This document shows, piece by piece, positions 6,773-15,597 of a stretch of DNA of 64,000 bases. Where the stretch lies: the NCBI GenBank assembly GCA_001786575.1, contig MFRW01000004.1, positions 64,578-128,577 on the forward strand, given 5' to 3'. The notes below the pieces were generated by a model. The model did not search any database, was not told where the DNA came from, and saw only the letters and a program-made list of their open reading frames with translations. This DNA comes from Candidatus Moranbacteria bacterium RIFCSPHIGHO2_01_FULL_55_24. GTDB taxonomy: Bacteria; Patescibacteria; Paceibacteria; Moranbacterales; UBA1568. Within the stretch, counting starts at the first letter, position 1; every line of letters begins with the position of its first letter. Both the position numbers and the translations under genes were made by a program.

Positions 6773-7735
6773 ATGGACGCCATTACTACGACTCCGCCTT
6801 CCTCGGTTTCCAAGGAAGGCTTCGAATACTCTGCTTTGCTTGCCAAAGCTCAAACGGCTATGGCATCCGGCAGAGAAATTCGGGTGGCGCCGGATACGCT
6901 CCGGCCACTGCCCGATCAGCCAAGGAAGTTTTTCAATCAAGAGGGACTTCTGCGGCTGGGGAATTCTATGAAGACCATCGGCCAGCTCCAGCCAGGAATT
7001 ATCCGCCGGGTTCCTCCGGACGGGAAGGTGGAGTATGAGCTCCTCGATGGTGAACGTCGCTGGCGCGCAGCCAAGATGGCGGGGCTTGCTTATCGGGCAA
7101 CCCTGGTCGACCTGGATGATGAGGCCGTGCCGTTTATCATTGCGGCCGTTGCCAACTTCAACCGTGAAGGGCACACGCCAACCGAGGTTTCCGATTCCAT
7201 TGCTCACATGGCCAATCTCACGATTCCGATGGAGGAAATCGCCAGTCTGCTGGGAATTTCTCCTTTCTGGGCGTACCAGATACATGGTTTGCAGAAACTC
7301 CACCCTGATGTTCGGGATATGCTCGACCCGACACTTCCGAAGGATAAGATGCTGCCAGTCACGGCAGCTATCCAGATTTCCAAGGTCGACATCAGGCTCC
7401 AGCGGGATCTGGCGGAGAAAGTGCTCTCGCGCACTATCTCTGTTCGGAACCTAAGACAGGAAGCGGTCTCCGCTTCCAAGAAGGCTGGTCTCTACATTCG
7501 CGAGCGCGAGATGACCCGCGAGCCAAGAAAGCAGTGGGAATTGATCAAGAGCTCAATGCAGCAGCTTCTGCGCACTTCCCAAGACCTTCAAGGGCTTCTG
7601 AAGGAAGGCGGGATAGAGAATGCGCTGAAGGGGCGTTCTCAAGTTGAGATCTGGACAATTCTCAACGGGCTTGAAGAAGCAAGGATAATTACTCTCCAAT
7701 GCGAGGGGAAAATCCGGAAAATCTGTCCCGACTGA
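6773..7735 (+). CDS. ParB/RepB-like nuclease-domain protein
   Basis: 320 residues. Residues about 35-130 are a ParB-type N-terminal domain: RPLPDQPRKFF, GNSMKTIGQLQPGIIRRV, and the ELLDGERRWRAAKMAGL block typical of ParB CTPase/nuclease-like proteins. A helix-turn-helix follows (MEEIASLLGISPFWAYQIHG, about 155-175). The C-terminal ~90 residues are basic and helical. Chromosomal ParB normally sits with ParA; no ParA is present, so a plasmid or phage derived partition or transcription factor is more likely. GGAGG lies 6 nt before the ATG. A terminator follows at 7739-7778. Confidence 0.85.
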   Translation: MDAITTTPPSSVSKEGFEYSALLAKAQTAMASGREIRVAPDTLRPLPDQPRKFFNQEGLLRLGNSMKTIGQLQPGIIRRVPPDGKVEYELLDGERRWRAAKMAGLAYRATLVDLDDEAVPFIIAAVANFNREGHTPTEVSDSIAHMANLTIPMEEIASLLGISPFWAYQIHGLQKLHPDVRDMLDPTLPKDKMLPVTAAIQISKVDIRLQRDLAEKVLSRTISVRNLRQEAVSASKKAGLYIREREMTREPRKQWELIKSSMQQLLRTSQDLQGLLKEGGIENALKGRSQVEIWTILNGLEEARIITLQCEGKIRKICPD

Positions 7736-7738
7736 TTT

Positions 7739-7778
7739 GGCGGCCAATAGTAGTTTCATACTGTTGGCCGCTTTTCTT
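7739..7778 (+). terminator. Terminator after parB-like gene
   Basis: Stem GCGGCCAA/TTGGCCGC with TTTTCTTTT tail. Confidence 0.8.
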
Positions 7779-7846
7779 TTACCTAAATTCGATTCGGACT
7801 TCGTCCAATAAGTGAAGTAAGTAACGATATCAGAGAGTAAAACTCT

Positions 7847-8611
7847 TTATTTTGAAACCACGATCATGATGGACTTCCCCTCATCAATCGTATTGGTTTC
7901 GTGATTCCAGTCAGCTCCTGCATTCTTGATTGTCTCAAAGGAATACAGATAGTTTTCACCGCGCTTCGTACCAGGTTCATTGGTGATAAATTGTGTCGGG
8001 GTGTAACCTCGAATGACGAACATATGATAGATCGGTCCCGGCTGGCGGAAGTAAGGGTTGCCGAGCTTGCGGCCATTTACCGGAACGATGACGATCTTGC
8101 TTTCCAGGAGCGCGTCTTTGATATCTTTTTCCGTGAAATCCTCGACGACTTCGGCCTTGAGGTGATACACCGAACGGATCATTTCCGCCGTTTCTTCGGT
8201 AGTGGTGTTGAGGGAGTAGCCGAAGCGCTTTTCTTCCCAAGCGGTCAAATCGGCCAATTGCTCCTCTACTTCGGCCGCGGGTAAAACTTTCCTGGTATCA
8301 CCGGCAAAGTAGGCGGCGGCCATGAGAGCGCTCGCTTCCTCGCAGGCTTCGTTGTGCATCTCGTCCCAGTTGGCGGTAGGAGCCTGGGGAGTGAAAGGCA
8401 CTTGGAGCAGAAACTTATCCGGAATTTCTTCGGGAGGTTTGACCGAAGAAGCATCTGATGAAGAAGGGAAAGGCTGCGGCTCTGGAAGAGATGGAGAAGG
8501 GGCAAGAGATTCTGGGGAGAATACTTCTTTCCCATATTCAAAGAAAACTAGCCAGCTTATTACAAGAGCAGTAAGGAGAAAGAGAATGACACCCCATCTT
8601 TTGAGAATCAT
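7847..8611 (-). CDS. Membrane-anchored C39-like cysteine peptidase
   Basis: 254 residues. Residues 8-25 form a membrane anchor, followed by a Ser/Pro-rich linker (about 35-65). The peptidase_C39_2-like domain follows: QVPFTPQAPTANW, catalytic Cys90 in NEACEEASALMAAAYF, His196 in IYHMFVIRGY, and a downstream Asn/Asp strand (FITNEPGT). Papain-like enzymes of this group act outside the cell on peptides or cell-wall material; the substrate is unknown. The gene is transcribed alone, just after murJ on the same strand. A TGC-TACACT -10-like element lies upstream (about 8668-8673 on this strand). Confidence 0.82.
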   Translation of the reverse strand: MILKRWGVILFLLTALVISWLVFFEYGKEVFSPESLAPSPSLPEPQPFPSSSDASSVKPPEEIPDKFLLQVPFTPQAPTANWDEMHNEACEEASALMAAAYFAGDTRKVLPAAEVEEQLADLTAWEEKRFGYSLNTTTEETAEMIRSVYHLKAEVVEDFTEKDIKDALLESKIVIVPVNGRKLGNPYFRQPGPIYHMFVIRGYTPTQFITNEPGTKRGENYLYSFETIKNAGADWNHETNTIDEGKSIMIVVSK

Positions 8612-8708
8612 ACTTTTGAAAAGAAAAATTCAATTCGAGTACCGGAGAAAGGAGTGATAATAGTGTAGCACAATAGGAGAACGCGAGTCCGTCGAGATGA
8701 AAAAACAT

Positions 8709-10031
8709 TTAAATGGCATTCTCTATTCTTCTCAAGCGTCGCGGCAGCAAGAGGAGCAGCAAAACAAGTTCGGCGAGGCTTGCCAGGAAAAAAGAAAAAG
8801 GCAGGGCTACGATACCGAAGCGCGGGGCTAGATAGGCGGCTGCCGAAATCGCGATAATGAGGCCGATGATGCTCAAAACAACGGGAATAAGGGTGTTTTT
8901 GGTGGCGTAGAAGGCTCTCGCGAGAAGATGTACCAAGGATTCTGTCGGCATGGCCAGGGTGAACACTCCCAAAACGAGAGCGGTCCGCGCGACGCTTTCC
9001 TGGTCGAACGCTCCGCCGCCGAAGACGATCCGGATAAGCGGTTCGCGGATGAGAAAAATAACGATAGCCGCGAAAATGCTTCCGCCCAGGATGAGCCAGA
9101 AAGATATTTTCAGCGTTTTGCGGAATGGTTCGAGGGTCCGGTCGGCCATCGCTCGGGCCAAGACAGGAAATGTGGTAGTGGCAATAGTAATGCCGATAAG
9201 GCTCACGGGGACGCTCTCGAAGTTCCTTGCGAAATTGAGAATGGCCACGGAGCCCGGTTCGAGACGAGAGGCGATGACGGTGAAGGCCCAAAAGGTCGCG
9301 AGTTCTACCGGATGGCCGAACATTTTCGGCAGCATGAGAGAAAGCGTCTTCTTGAATTCCGGCCGGAACGGATGAAAGCTCCACTTCAGTCTGAATCCGG
9401 AACGCAGCACGTCGAATATCCGTACTAAAAGGTGAAGAGAGGCTCCGAGAAGCGTGCCCCAGACTGCGCCCATAATACCGAAACGAGAAGAGAGAAACAG
9501 GGTGCCGAAAATAATACCGAGGTTATAGAGCACCGGAGACAATCCGTAGTAGAGAAATCGGCGCTCCACAATAAGGAGAGCCCCCAAGGCATTCGAAGCG
9601 CTGAAGAGAAGGGGAGAGAGGGCGAGGTAGCGGAGAAGATCGGCTACCAAGAGCTGGTCTTCCGGTGCGAACCCCGGGGCTACAAGTACGCTTATCTTTC
9701 CGGCGAAGAGTATGATCACCAGAGCAGAAACGGCCATTGTTCCCATCGCTCCGGTTATTACCGTGCCAAGATATTCCGCCGCTCTTTTCCGATCGGATTT
9801 CAGGAGTTCGGAAATAATCGGAACAAAAGCAGCCGCAATACCGCTGGCGATAAAGATATTGAAGAGAAGATCGGGGAACAAAAAGGCGGCATTGTAGGCG
9901 TCGAGCTCGCGAGAAGCGCCGAAGCTTTGGGCAAACATCCGATCACGCAACAAGCCCGCTATATATGAGGCCAAGGTGGTGATTGCCAGAATAATGCTTC
10001 CAGCAGGAAGAAACCGGAGGAATTTTTTCAT
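8709..10031 (-). CDS. murJ: Lipid II flippase MurJ
   Basis: 440 residues, polytopic with about 12-14 hydrophobic segments. The N-terminus has the MurJ signature: a long hydrophobic helix, SYIAGLLRDRMFAQSFG, AYNAAFLFPDLLFNIFIASG and AFVPIISELL. It flips lipid II across the inner membrane for peptidoglycan synthesis (MOP superfamily). The start at 10031 is chosen over 10079 because TATAAT lies 6 nt upstream, so the mRNA would begin at or next to this ATG. PBP1A at 44857 uses its product. It is somewhat shorter than Escherichia coli MurJ (about 511 residues). Confidence 0.92.
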   Translation of the reverse strand: MKKFLRFLPAGSIILAITTLASYIAGLLRDRMFAQSFGASRELDAYNAAFLFPDLLFNIFIASGIAAAFVPIISELLKSDRKRAAEYLGTVITGAMGTMAVSALVIILFAGKISVLVAPGFAPEDQLLVADLLRYLALSPLLFSASNALGALLIVERRFLYYGLSPVLYNLGIIFGTLFLSSRFGIMGAVWGTLLGASLHLLVRIFDVLRSGFRLKWSFHPFRPEFKKTLSLMLPKMFGHPVELATFWAFTVIASRLEPGSVAILNFARNFESVPVSLIGITIATTTFPVLARAMADRTLEPFRKTLKISFWLILGGSIFAAIVIFLIREPLIRIVFGGGAFDQESVARTALVLGVFTLAMPTESLVHLLARAFYATKNTLIPVVLSIIGLIIAISAAAYLAPRFGIVALPFSFFLASLAELVLLLLLLPRRLRRIENAI

Positions 10032-10037
10032 GTATGT

Positions 10038-10043
10038 ATTATA
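10038..10043 (-). promoter_or_regulatory. -10 TATAAT of murJ (leaderless arrangement)
   Basis: TATAAT on the minus strand ends 6 nt before the murJ ATG, placing the expected transcription start on the start codon. Confidence 0.55.
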
Positions 10044-10082
10044 CGCTGATTTTCGTGCGAGAAGAGAACGTAGCGGCAATCA

Positions 10083-11225
10083 TCATTGGCAACGAAGTCC
10101 GGTGGCTTCCTCGATCCTCGCCCAGGATACGACGGCAGTGCTTTTGTCGTTATTTACGGCCGCGAAGAGTCCCTGCGGGGAGTTCGGAAGGGGACGGCTG
10201 GTAGCATCGATGCCATCGGTGAATGAAACACCGTTCAGAATGAGCGTTCCTAGGTGCTGCCAGCTCTGGCGGTCGAAAAATTCAAAGCCGTTTTTGCCAG
10301 CGGGAGCCTGATCCGCAGCAATGATGAAGCCTTTGCCGTTATCCTTGCCATCGGCATCATGGCAGGCATAGAGCGTGATGCCCTCGCCATCGCCGGCGAA
10401 TACGCCCTTTCCGAACACGTTCGAACCATTTCTGAAGTAGGGTCGCCCGTCGGGGTGATAGGCGGTGACGGCTCCTCTCGGATACCTTTCGGATCCCGCT
10501 CCCTTTTCTTCCGGGACGTAAACGATTTGGTGATAGCTGTCGGCCAACACCTCCTCGATACTCTCGACATTCGGAGAAAACGAGTAGACCTGTTTCCCGC
10601 TATCGAGATTGAAAACCCGGACTTGATGAGACTCTGTGGCGTACAGATATTTTTCACCGCTCCGAAGGGTCAAAGTATCTACATTGGTTTCCCCGGGGCG
10701 GAGCACGTCTTTCCCGAGATTGAAAAGGATATCGAGGTTCGGTAGCGCTCGGACCTCCACGAGTTTTTCTTGAGAATCTCCGATGAGGAGAAAGTTTCTC
10801 TCCTGGTCGATTCCCAAGCCATTGGGGCGGGAGCTTCGTTTGAGAACCGGCAGCTCTTTTCCTTCGAAGGGGTACTGCCACACTTCCACTGTGTCATTGC
10901 CCTTACCGGAGACGAGAAGGAGCGTATTTTCCGGTTGGTCTGCTTCGAAAAACTCCGGTGAATCGATATTGGTGCCCGCGCCGTCAAGAAAGAAATCAGG
11001 CGAGAGCGTGGCGCTGCCGAAAGGAGCGAATGAAGAGACGGGAGTTTCCTCGCTTACGTCTTTGGAGAGTATCAGTACAGGCTCTTCTTTCCGGGGTATC
11101 GGTTCTGCCACAGGCGTTGAGAAGAGCGGCCGGGCTGCATAGTACCACCAAAGCGCGGTACCGCCTCCTGCCAGACCGAGAACTATCGCGTAGAAGAAAA
11201 TTTTCAGAACCGAAGATTTCGGCAT
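10083..11225 (-). CDS. Membrane-anchored beta-propeller protein, phytase-like
   Basis: 380 residues from ATG 11225; the open frame extends further upstream, but that part is antisense to two good genes. An N-terminal anchor (about 7-30) precedes repeated propeller blades: DSPEFFEADQPENTLLLVSG, RPNGLGIDQERNFLLIGDSQ, VDTLTLRSGEKYLYATES, and a final block with GFIIAADQ, FEFFDRQSWQHLGTL and SFTDGIDATSRPLP. The last block strongly recalls beta-propeller phytases. I cannot confirm that the Ca2+/phosphate ligands are complete, so phosphatase activity is uncertain; an adhesive or scavenging role is possible. It lies 51 bp upstream of murJ on the same strand. Confidence 0.72.
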   Translation of the reverse strand: MPKSSVLKIFFYAIVLGLAGGGTALWWYYAARPLFSTPVAEPIPRKEEPVLILSKDVSEETPVSSFAPFGSATLSPDFFLDGAGTNIDSPEFFEADQPENTLLLVSGKGNDTVEVWQYPFEGKELPVLKRSSRPNGLGIDQERNFLLIGDSQEKLVEVRALPNLDILFNLGKDVLRPGETNVDTLTLRSGEKYLYATESHQVRVFNLDSGKQVYSFSPNVESIEEVLADSYHQIVYVPEEKGAGSERYPRGAVTAYHPDGRPYFRNGSNVFGKGVFAGDGEGITLYACHDADGKDNGKGFIIAADQAPAGKNGFEFFDRQSWQHLGTLILNGVSFTDGIDATSRPLPNSPQGLFAAVNNDKSTAVVSWARIEEATGLRCQ

Positions 11226-11384
11226 AGGAGCCTGTTTGCTATCATCATACGCCTTTCGGCGGCAATATTCCACGGGTGCGGGTGCGCTGCCGCCCGTTTG
11301 CTCTTCAGTATATGATTTTCGGGAGGCATTGACTTTTATTTTATTCAAGCCGATGATGAGGGTATAAATTGTCGCAGCCAGCAT

Positions 11385-12161
11385 ATGGAGCGGGAAATAC
11401 GCATAACAACAGAGGATGCGGTGCTCCCCGGAATACTCGTAGTACCGGAAGGTGCTTCTGGCATCGTGCTGTTCGCACACGGAAGCGGTAGCAGCCGCTT
11501 CTCGCCGCGCAATACCTTTGTTGCGCGCACCCTTCAGAATAGCGGTATTGCAACACTTCTTATAGACCTGCTTACCGAGGATGAGGATGCGGAATATGAG
11601 AATCGTTTCAATATCGATCTTCTTGCAGAGCGTCTCGGAGGCGTTCTTCGCTGGATTGTCAGCGAGCCGGAAACGAAAGGCCTTGCCATAGGGCTCTTCG
11701 GGGCTTCGACAGGCGCTGCCGCTGCGCTTATCGTTGCGGCGGAGCCGGACAACCCGGTAGCAGCCGTCGTCTCGCGCGGCGGCCGGCCCGACCTGGCCTT
11801 GGGCAGGCTCGGCGAAGTTGGCGCCCCGACGCTTCTTATCGTCGGCGGCGAGGATCATGAAGTCATCCTGCTTAACGAGCAGGCGCTTGCCTCGCTTCAT
11901 TGTGAAAAAAGGATGGAAATCGTCCCTGGCGCGACGCACCTCTTCGAAGAGCCCGGCACGCTCGAACGTGTTGCCGATCTTGCGACGCGGTGGTTTGTGC
12001 GCTTTCTCGCTCTTCCTGCCGAAGGATCGGGCGAGCCGGAAGAAACAGAAGAAGCGGCTATCCCGACGAAATTTCTCAACAGCGCCGAAAAACCGACTCG
12101 GTCGCCCGACAAGACTCGCGGGGCGGCGAAGGAAGGGTACCGACCCCTGCACAGGAAATAG
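11385..12161 (+). CDS. Alpha/beta hydrolase (dienelactone-hydrolase-like)
   Basis: 258 residues. HGSGSSRFSPRN near residue 32 is the oxyanion-loop region; the nucleophile elbow is GLFGASTGAAAAL (Ser108), with Asp157 in VGGEDHEV and His185 in PGATHLFEEPG completing the triad. Related proteins are often annotated as DeoR-type or phosphoribosyl-transferase-linked hydrolases; the substrate is unknown. The C-terminal ~45 residues after the core are basic and low-complexity. It ends 1 bp before the CapA-like gene, so they form one operon with the DUF3175 gene. Cytosolic, no signal peptide. Confidence 0.82.
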   Translation: MEREIRITTEDAVLPGILVVPEGASGIVLFAHGSGSSRFSPRNTFVARTLQNSGIATLLIDLLTEDEDAEYENRFNIDLLAERLGGVLRWIVSEPETKGLAIGLFGASTGAAAALIVAAEPDNPVAAVVSRGGRPDLALGRLGEVGAPTLLIVGGEDHEVILLNEQALASLHCEKRMEIVPGATHLFEEPGTLERVADLATRWFVRFLALPAEGSGEPEETEEAAIPTKFLNSAEKPTRSPDKTRGAAKEGYRPLHRK

Positions 12162-12162
12162 T

Positions 12163-13134
12163 ATGAAATTGCTCTTTGTCGGCGACGTCATGCTCGGAAG
12201 GCTTGTGAACGAAAGACTTCGTGACGCATCTCCCGAGTATCCGTGGGGCGACACGCTGCCGATTTTTGCTGCGGCAGATGCGCGGATATGCAATCTCGAG
12301 TGCGTCATTGCCGATAGGGGGATACCGGCGCAGAAAACTTTTACCTTCCGTTCGGATTCCAAGAACATCGCCGTCCTTAAGGCAGCCGGCATCGATGCGG
12401 TATCGCTTGCGAACAACCACTCGCTCGACTATGGCCCCGATGCGCTTCAGGAAATGATCGGAATTCTGGATGAGGCAGGTATCGCGCATGCCGGCGCGGG
12501 AGAGAATGATGCCGCGGCCGGAGCCGCTGGGAAGATTTCGGTTCTCGGCACGGAAATTACGCTCCTGTCGTTCACCGATTGCCGCGATCCCGACTGGGAA
12601 GCGCTTCCTGGGCGGCCGGGAGTGCGCTATGTCCCCGTTGGCGAGCCTGATCCGCGTGCCGAAGCGCTTTTGGAGCATGTTAGGACGGTTCGGGGAAGTG
12701 CGGAACTTGTTATCATCTCGGCGCACTGGGGCAGCAATTGGGGACGTGAGCCCGAAGACGGACACCAAAACTTCGCCCACGCGCTCATTGAAGCGGGAGC
12801 CGATATCGTGTTCGGTCATTCGGCTCATATATTCCGCGGGGTCGAACTGTACAAGGGGAAACCGATCATCTACAGTGCAGGCGACTTTATCGATGACTAC
12901 GCGGTAGACGAGATGGAACGCAATGACGAATCATTCGTGTTCACCGTCGAGTTCGAAGGTGCGCGTTTCGTGCGTATGCGGATGCACCCGACTATCATCG
13001 AGGGTTTCCAGGCGCGCCTCCCTGATCCGGATGGCGCTAGACGCATAGCTCGGCGTATGAAGGAGCTTTGCCGCAAACTCGGTACGCGGGCGGAGTGGAG
13101 CGAGACAGAGAACGCGCTCGACATACGCCTATGA
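12163..13134 (+). CDS. CapA-family (PgsA-like) metallophosphatase-fold protein
   Basis: 323 residues. Motifs: FVGDVMLGRLVNERL at the start, ICNLECVIAD, DAVSLANNHSLDYG, VIISAHWGSNW, ADIVFGHSAHIFRGVELYKG and IIYSAGDFIDDY. These are the metal-ligand blocks of the CapA/PGA_cap family (calcineurin-like), linked to poly-gamma-glutamate capsule synthesis. Unlike capsule CapA it lacks an N-terminal membrane anchor and no capB/capC neighbours are seen, so a soluble phosphoesterase role is likely. The ATG at 12163 directly follows the previous stop; an open frame further upstream is a shadow of the hydrolase gene. Confidence 0.88.
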   Translation: MKLLFVGDVMLGRLVNERLRDASPEYPWGDTLPIFAAADARICNLECVIADRGIPAQKTFTFRSDSKNIAVLKAAGIDAVSLANNHSLDYGPDALQEMIGILDEAGIAHAGAGENDAAAGAAGKISVLGTEITLLSFTDCRDPDWEALPGRPGVRYVPVGEPDPRAEALLEHVRTVRGSAELVIISAHWGSNWGREPEDGHQNFAHALIEAGADIVFGHSAHIFRGVELYKGKPIIYSAGDFIDDYAVDEMERNDESFVFTVEFEGARFVRMRMHPTIIEGFQARLPDPDGARRIARRMKELCRKLGTRAEWSETENALDIRL

Positions 13135-13436
13135 AAGGAAAACGTGCCGCGAAAAAAGAGCAGCCCAGGCGTTGGTCGGCACGCGTGACACGCGAGAGCA
13201 ACGTACTGGATCTCGAGCCCGGCGTATTCACGTGGAGCGATCCGAAACGCATCGCGCGCTCGCTCAAGCGTTCAGCAGAAAAGAGCGTGCGCCGCAAAGG
13301 GACGCCGTACCAGTCCGCGATGTCTATGCTCAACTTCTATATAAACCGCGCCGGGAAAAACCTCTCGACAGAGCGCAAACGCTTGTTGGCGAGAACGAAG
13401 CGAGAGCTCCGTACATTGTTCGGCAGGAGCGGATAG
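13131..13436 (+). CDS. DUF3175 domain protein
   Basis: 101 residues, basic. It matches DUF3175 end to end: RRWSARVTRESNVLDLEPGV, FTWSDPKRIARSLKRSAEKS and SAMSMLNFYINRAGKNLS. The start overlaps the capA-like stop by 4 bp (ATGA), so it is translationally coupled. The function is unknown; the high Arg/Lys content suggests nucleic acid binding. DUF3175 is common in Proteobacteria, so transfer together with the hydrolase-capA unit is possible. Confidence 0.88.
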   Translation: MKGKRAAKKEQPRRWSARVTRESNVLDLEPGVFTWSDPKRIARSLKRSAEKSVRRKGTPYQSAMSMLNFYINRAGKNLSTERKRLLARTKRELRTLFGRSG

Positions 13437-13545
13437 CAATCTCTCTCCGAGAGGTTCATGCTCTTGCCTGATCGGTTTATCTGTGTCATCCTACAAGACG
13501 CCTAGCGGCGATTTTTTTATAGAAAATAGCGCTCTTTCCCTGCCT

Positions 13546-14997
13546 ATGGCCAACAATCAGACTATTTTGAAATTCGATCGCGTCTCTTTCGAGTACGATC
13601 ACGGGAAGCCCCTCCTCGACGAGGTGAGCTTTTCGCTGCGTCGCGGTGCCAAAGTAACGCTCATGGGACAGAATGGAGCCGGAAAGAGTTCGCTCTTCCG
13701 CCTTCTTGTCGGGGAAATCCAGCCGCACAGCGGGCGGATCTCGATCGATCGGGGAGTGTCGGTGGCTCTCTCCCGGCAGGTGATGGATCGGGAGCAGCTG
13801 GACTGGACGGTCGAAGAATTCTTCGAGCAGTTTTTTTCCGAAAAACAATGGAATCTTCCCGCACTTATCCAGGATGTCCTGGAAGTGGTCAACCTTCCCG
13901 TGCCGCCGCTCACCAAAAAGATGCGGGAATTCTCCGGGGGACAGCAGGCGCGGCTCCTGCTCGCCTCCGCTCTTATCCAGAATCCGGACATGCTCCTCCT
14001 GGATGAGCCGACCAACAACCTGGATGCGGACGGCATCGCCCATCTCACGCAGTTCCTGATCGAGTATCCGAAAACCTGTATCGTCATTTCTCACGACGCG
14101 GCGTTCCTGAACGCGTTTACCGAAGGCGTCTTGTATCTCGACGTGTTCACTCACCAGATCGAGCAATACACGGGCGACTACTACCAGGTGGTGGAGGAAA
14201 TCTCGCGCCGCATCGCCAAGGAGCAGAGTGAAAACGTGCGTCTCGAGCGCACCATCCGGGAGAAGCGCGACCAGGCCAACGTCTTCGCCAACAAGGGAGG
14301 GAAGCTCCGCGGAGTCGCCAAACGGATGCGCGATCTGGCGGATGAACTGGAAGAGAACAAAGTCGATGTCCGCCAGGAAGACCGCGTCCTCCCGAGTTTC
14401 CAGATCGCCTGCCATCCTCCGGCGGGCCCGATCGTGGAGATCCGCTCTGTCTTGGCTATGCTCCCGGACGGCCCGAAGGTCAAGCCGGTCAATCTAACGC
14501 TCAAGAAGAATAAGCACCTTCTGGTAACGGGGCCGAACGGCATAGGAAAGAGCACTTTCCTGGAAGCCCTCGCCGAGGGAGACACGGAGCGCGCTACGAT
14601 CGCTCCGGACGCCATAGTCGGCTACTATCGGCAGGATTTTTCTACGCTGGATTTCAAGCAGAAGGTGGCGGACGTTCTCCTGGCCGCTACTTCCGACAAG
14701 AGCATGGAAACGGTCTATGCCACAGCGGCACGTTTTCTCATCACCGCTCCGCTCATGAAGAACACCGTAGAGAGTTTGTCGGAGGGGCAGAAGGGACTCC
14801 TCATGTTCGCGCGGCTGTTTCTGGAAAAGCCGAGCCTGCTCATCATGGATGAGCCGACCAACCATATCAACTTCCGTCACGTTCCCGTGATCGCGGCGGC
14901 GCTTAATCAGTACGAGGGAGCGCTCATCCTTGTGAGCCATGCGGAAGACTTCGTTCAGCAGATCCGCATCGACGAAGTATTGGATCTCGGCGCGTAA
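13546..14997 (+). CDS. ABC-F family ATPase
   Basis: 483 residues with two ABC domains and no membrane segment. Domain 1: Walker A GQNGAGKSS, signature FSGGQQARLLLASAL, Walker B LLLDEPTNNLD. The inter-domain linker is charged and helical (about 225-300). Domain 2: Walker A GPNGIGKST, a degenerate signature LSEGQKGLLMFARLF, Walker B LLIMDEPTNHIN. ABC-F proteins act on ribosomes as translation factors or antibiotic-resistance factors. The start at 13546 fits the family N-terminus; an in-frame ATG at 13483 would add an atypical 21 residues. The SEGQ signature instead of SGGQ is a mild oddity. Confidence 0.92.
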   Translation: MANNQTILKFDRVSFEYDHGKPLLDEVSFSLRRGAKVTLMGQNGAGKSSLFRLLVGEIQPHSGRISIDRGVSVALSRQVMDREQLDWTVEEFFEQFFSEKQWNLPALIQDVLEVVNLPVPPLTKKMREFSGGQQARLLLASALIQNPDMLLLDEPTNNLDADGIAHLTQFLIEYPKTCIVISHDAAFLNAFTEGVLYLDVFTHQIEQYTGDYYQVVEEISRRIAKEQSENVRLERTIREKRDQANVFANKGGKLRGVAKRMRDLADELEENKVDVRQEDRVLPSFQIACHPPAGPIVEIRSVLAMLPDGPKVKPVNLTLKKNKHLLVTGPNGIGKSTFLEALAEGDTERATIAPDAIVGYYRQDFSTLDFKQKVADVLLAATSDKSMETVYATAARFLITAPLMKNTVESLSEGQKGLLMFARLFLEKPSLLIMDEPTNHINFRHVPVIAAALNQYEGALILVSHAEDFVQQIRIDEVLDLGA

Positions 14998-15020
14998 ACC
15001 GGCCCGTTTGGCGAGTAAAG

Positions 15021-15053
15021 AAAAAACAGCCCCGTGTGAGGGGCTGTTTTTTT
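15021..15053. terminator. Bidirectional terminator between convergent genes
   Basis: 9-bp stem AACAGCCCC/GGGGCTGTT flanked by A-run and T-run, serving the ABC-F gene and the convergent cupredoxin gene. Confidence 0.85.
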
Positions 15054-15067
15054 GAATAAAATGGAGT

Positions 15068-15496
15068 CTACTCGACGATGAGTTTGCCCCATTGGCCTTT
15101 GGCGCGGTGTCCGGGCATCGAGCAGTAGTAGATGAACTCGCCGGTCTTGTCCGCAACGAACTCGATCGTCACTGCCTCATTCAAGAGGAGATTCTTCTTG
15201 ATGCCGAATTCATCCAGGGAGAAATCATGCATCCCTTTCGTGTTGGTCGCTGTGAGACGGACGGTATCGCCCTTCTTCACGCGCATTTCCTTAAGCGAGA
15301 ACCAGGCTCCGGCTTCGTCGTTATAGGCGGTGGTGGTGAATTCTTTCACCGGTCCGGCTGGCGCTTCAGTCGTCGGCTCTTCCATAGCCACTTCCTGACT
15401 TCCGGAGTCCATAGCCACGGTCTTGCTGTTGCGGACCAGCGCATACCCGGCCACAGCCACAGCTGCAATGATCGCTATCACAAGTATTTTTCCCAT
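15068..15496 (-). CDS. Membrane-anchored cupredoxin
   Basis: 142 residues. Membrane anchor at residues 4-21, then an acidic Pro/Thr linker. The cupredoxin domain shows GMHDFSLDEFGI (first His ligand) and FIYYCSMPGHRAKGQWG, with Cys and the second His of a mononuclear copper site; the axial position looks like Gln in place of the usual Met. It would carry copper or electrons on the outer face. A -10 TATACT lies about 50 bp upstream and an AGAGGG Shine-Dalgarno precedes the ATG. Two more copper-site proteins lie in the copper block at 27 kb. Confidence 0.88.
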   Translation of the reverse strand: MGKILVIAIIAAVAVAGYALVRNSKTVAMDSGSQEVAMEEPTTEAPAGPVKEFTTTAYNDEAGAWFSLKEMRVKKGDTVRLTATNTKGMHDFSLDEFGIKKNLLLNEAVTIEFVADKTGEFIYYCSMPGHRAKGQWGKLIVE

Positions 15497-15597
15497 AAGG
15501 TTGCCCTCTTAATGATTTATGATTTTCCTTATTCGATGTTCGTCTCCAGTATAGGATACCTAGAGCGGTTTTCAAATACGTGTTACCAGAGGATTCC

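Noticed and set aside
2143..7735. Prophage spanning island and parB region
   Set aside because: No integrase, capsid, portal, terminase or tail gene; the phosphatase between the two parts looks chromosomal.
6040..7830. Weak similarity between 6055-6080 and 7798-7825 as island ends
   Set aside because: About 18 of 25 positions match by eye, too little to claim direct repeats.
11226..12416. Upstream 390-codon extension of the beta-propeller ORF
   Set aside because: It is antisense to the hydrolase and CapA-like genes, both with complete motifs, and has no domain of its own.
12163..14997. Alternative genetic code with TGA as Gly
   Set aside because: Genes such as the CapA-like one end in TGA exactly where their families end.
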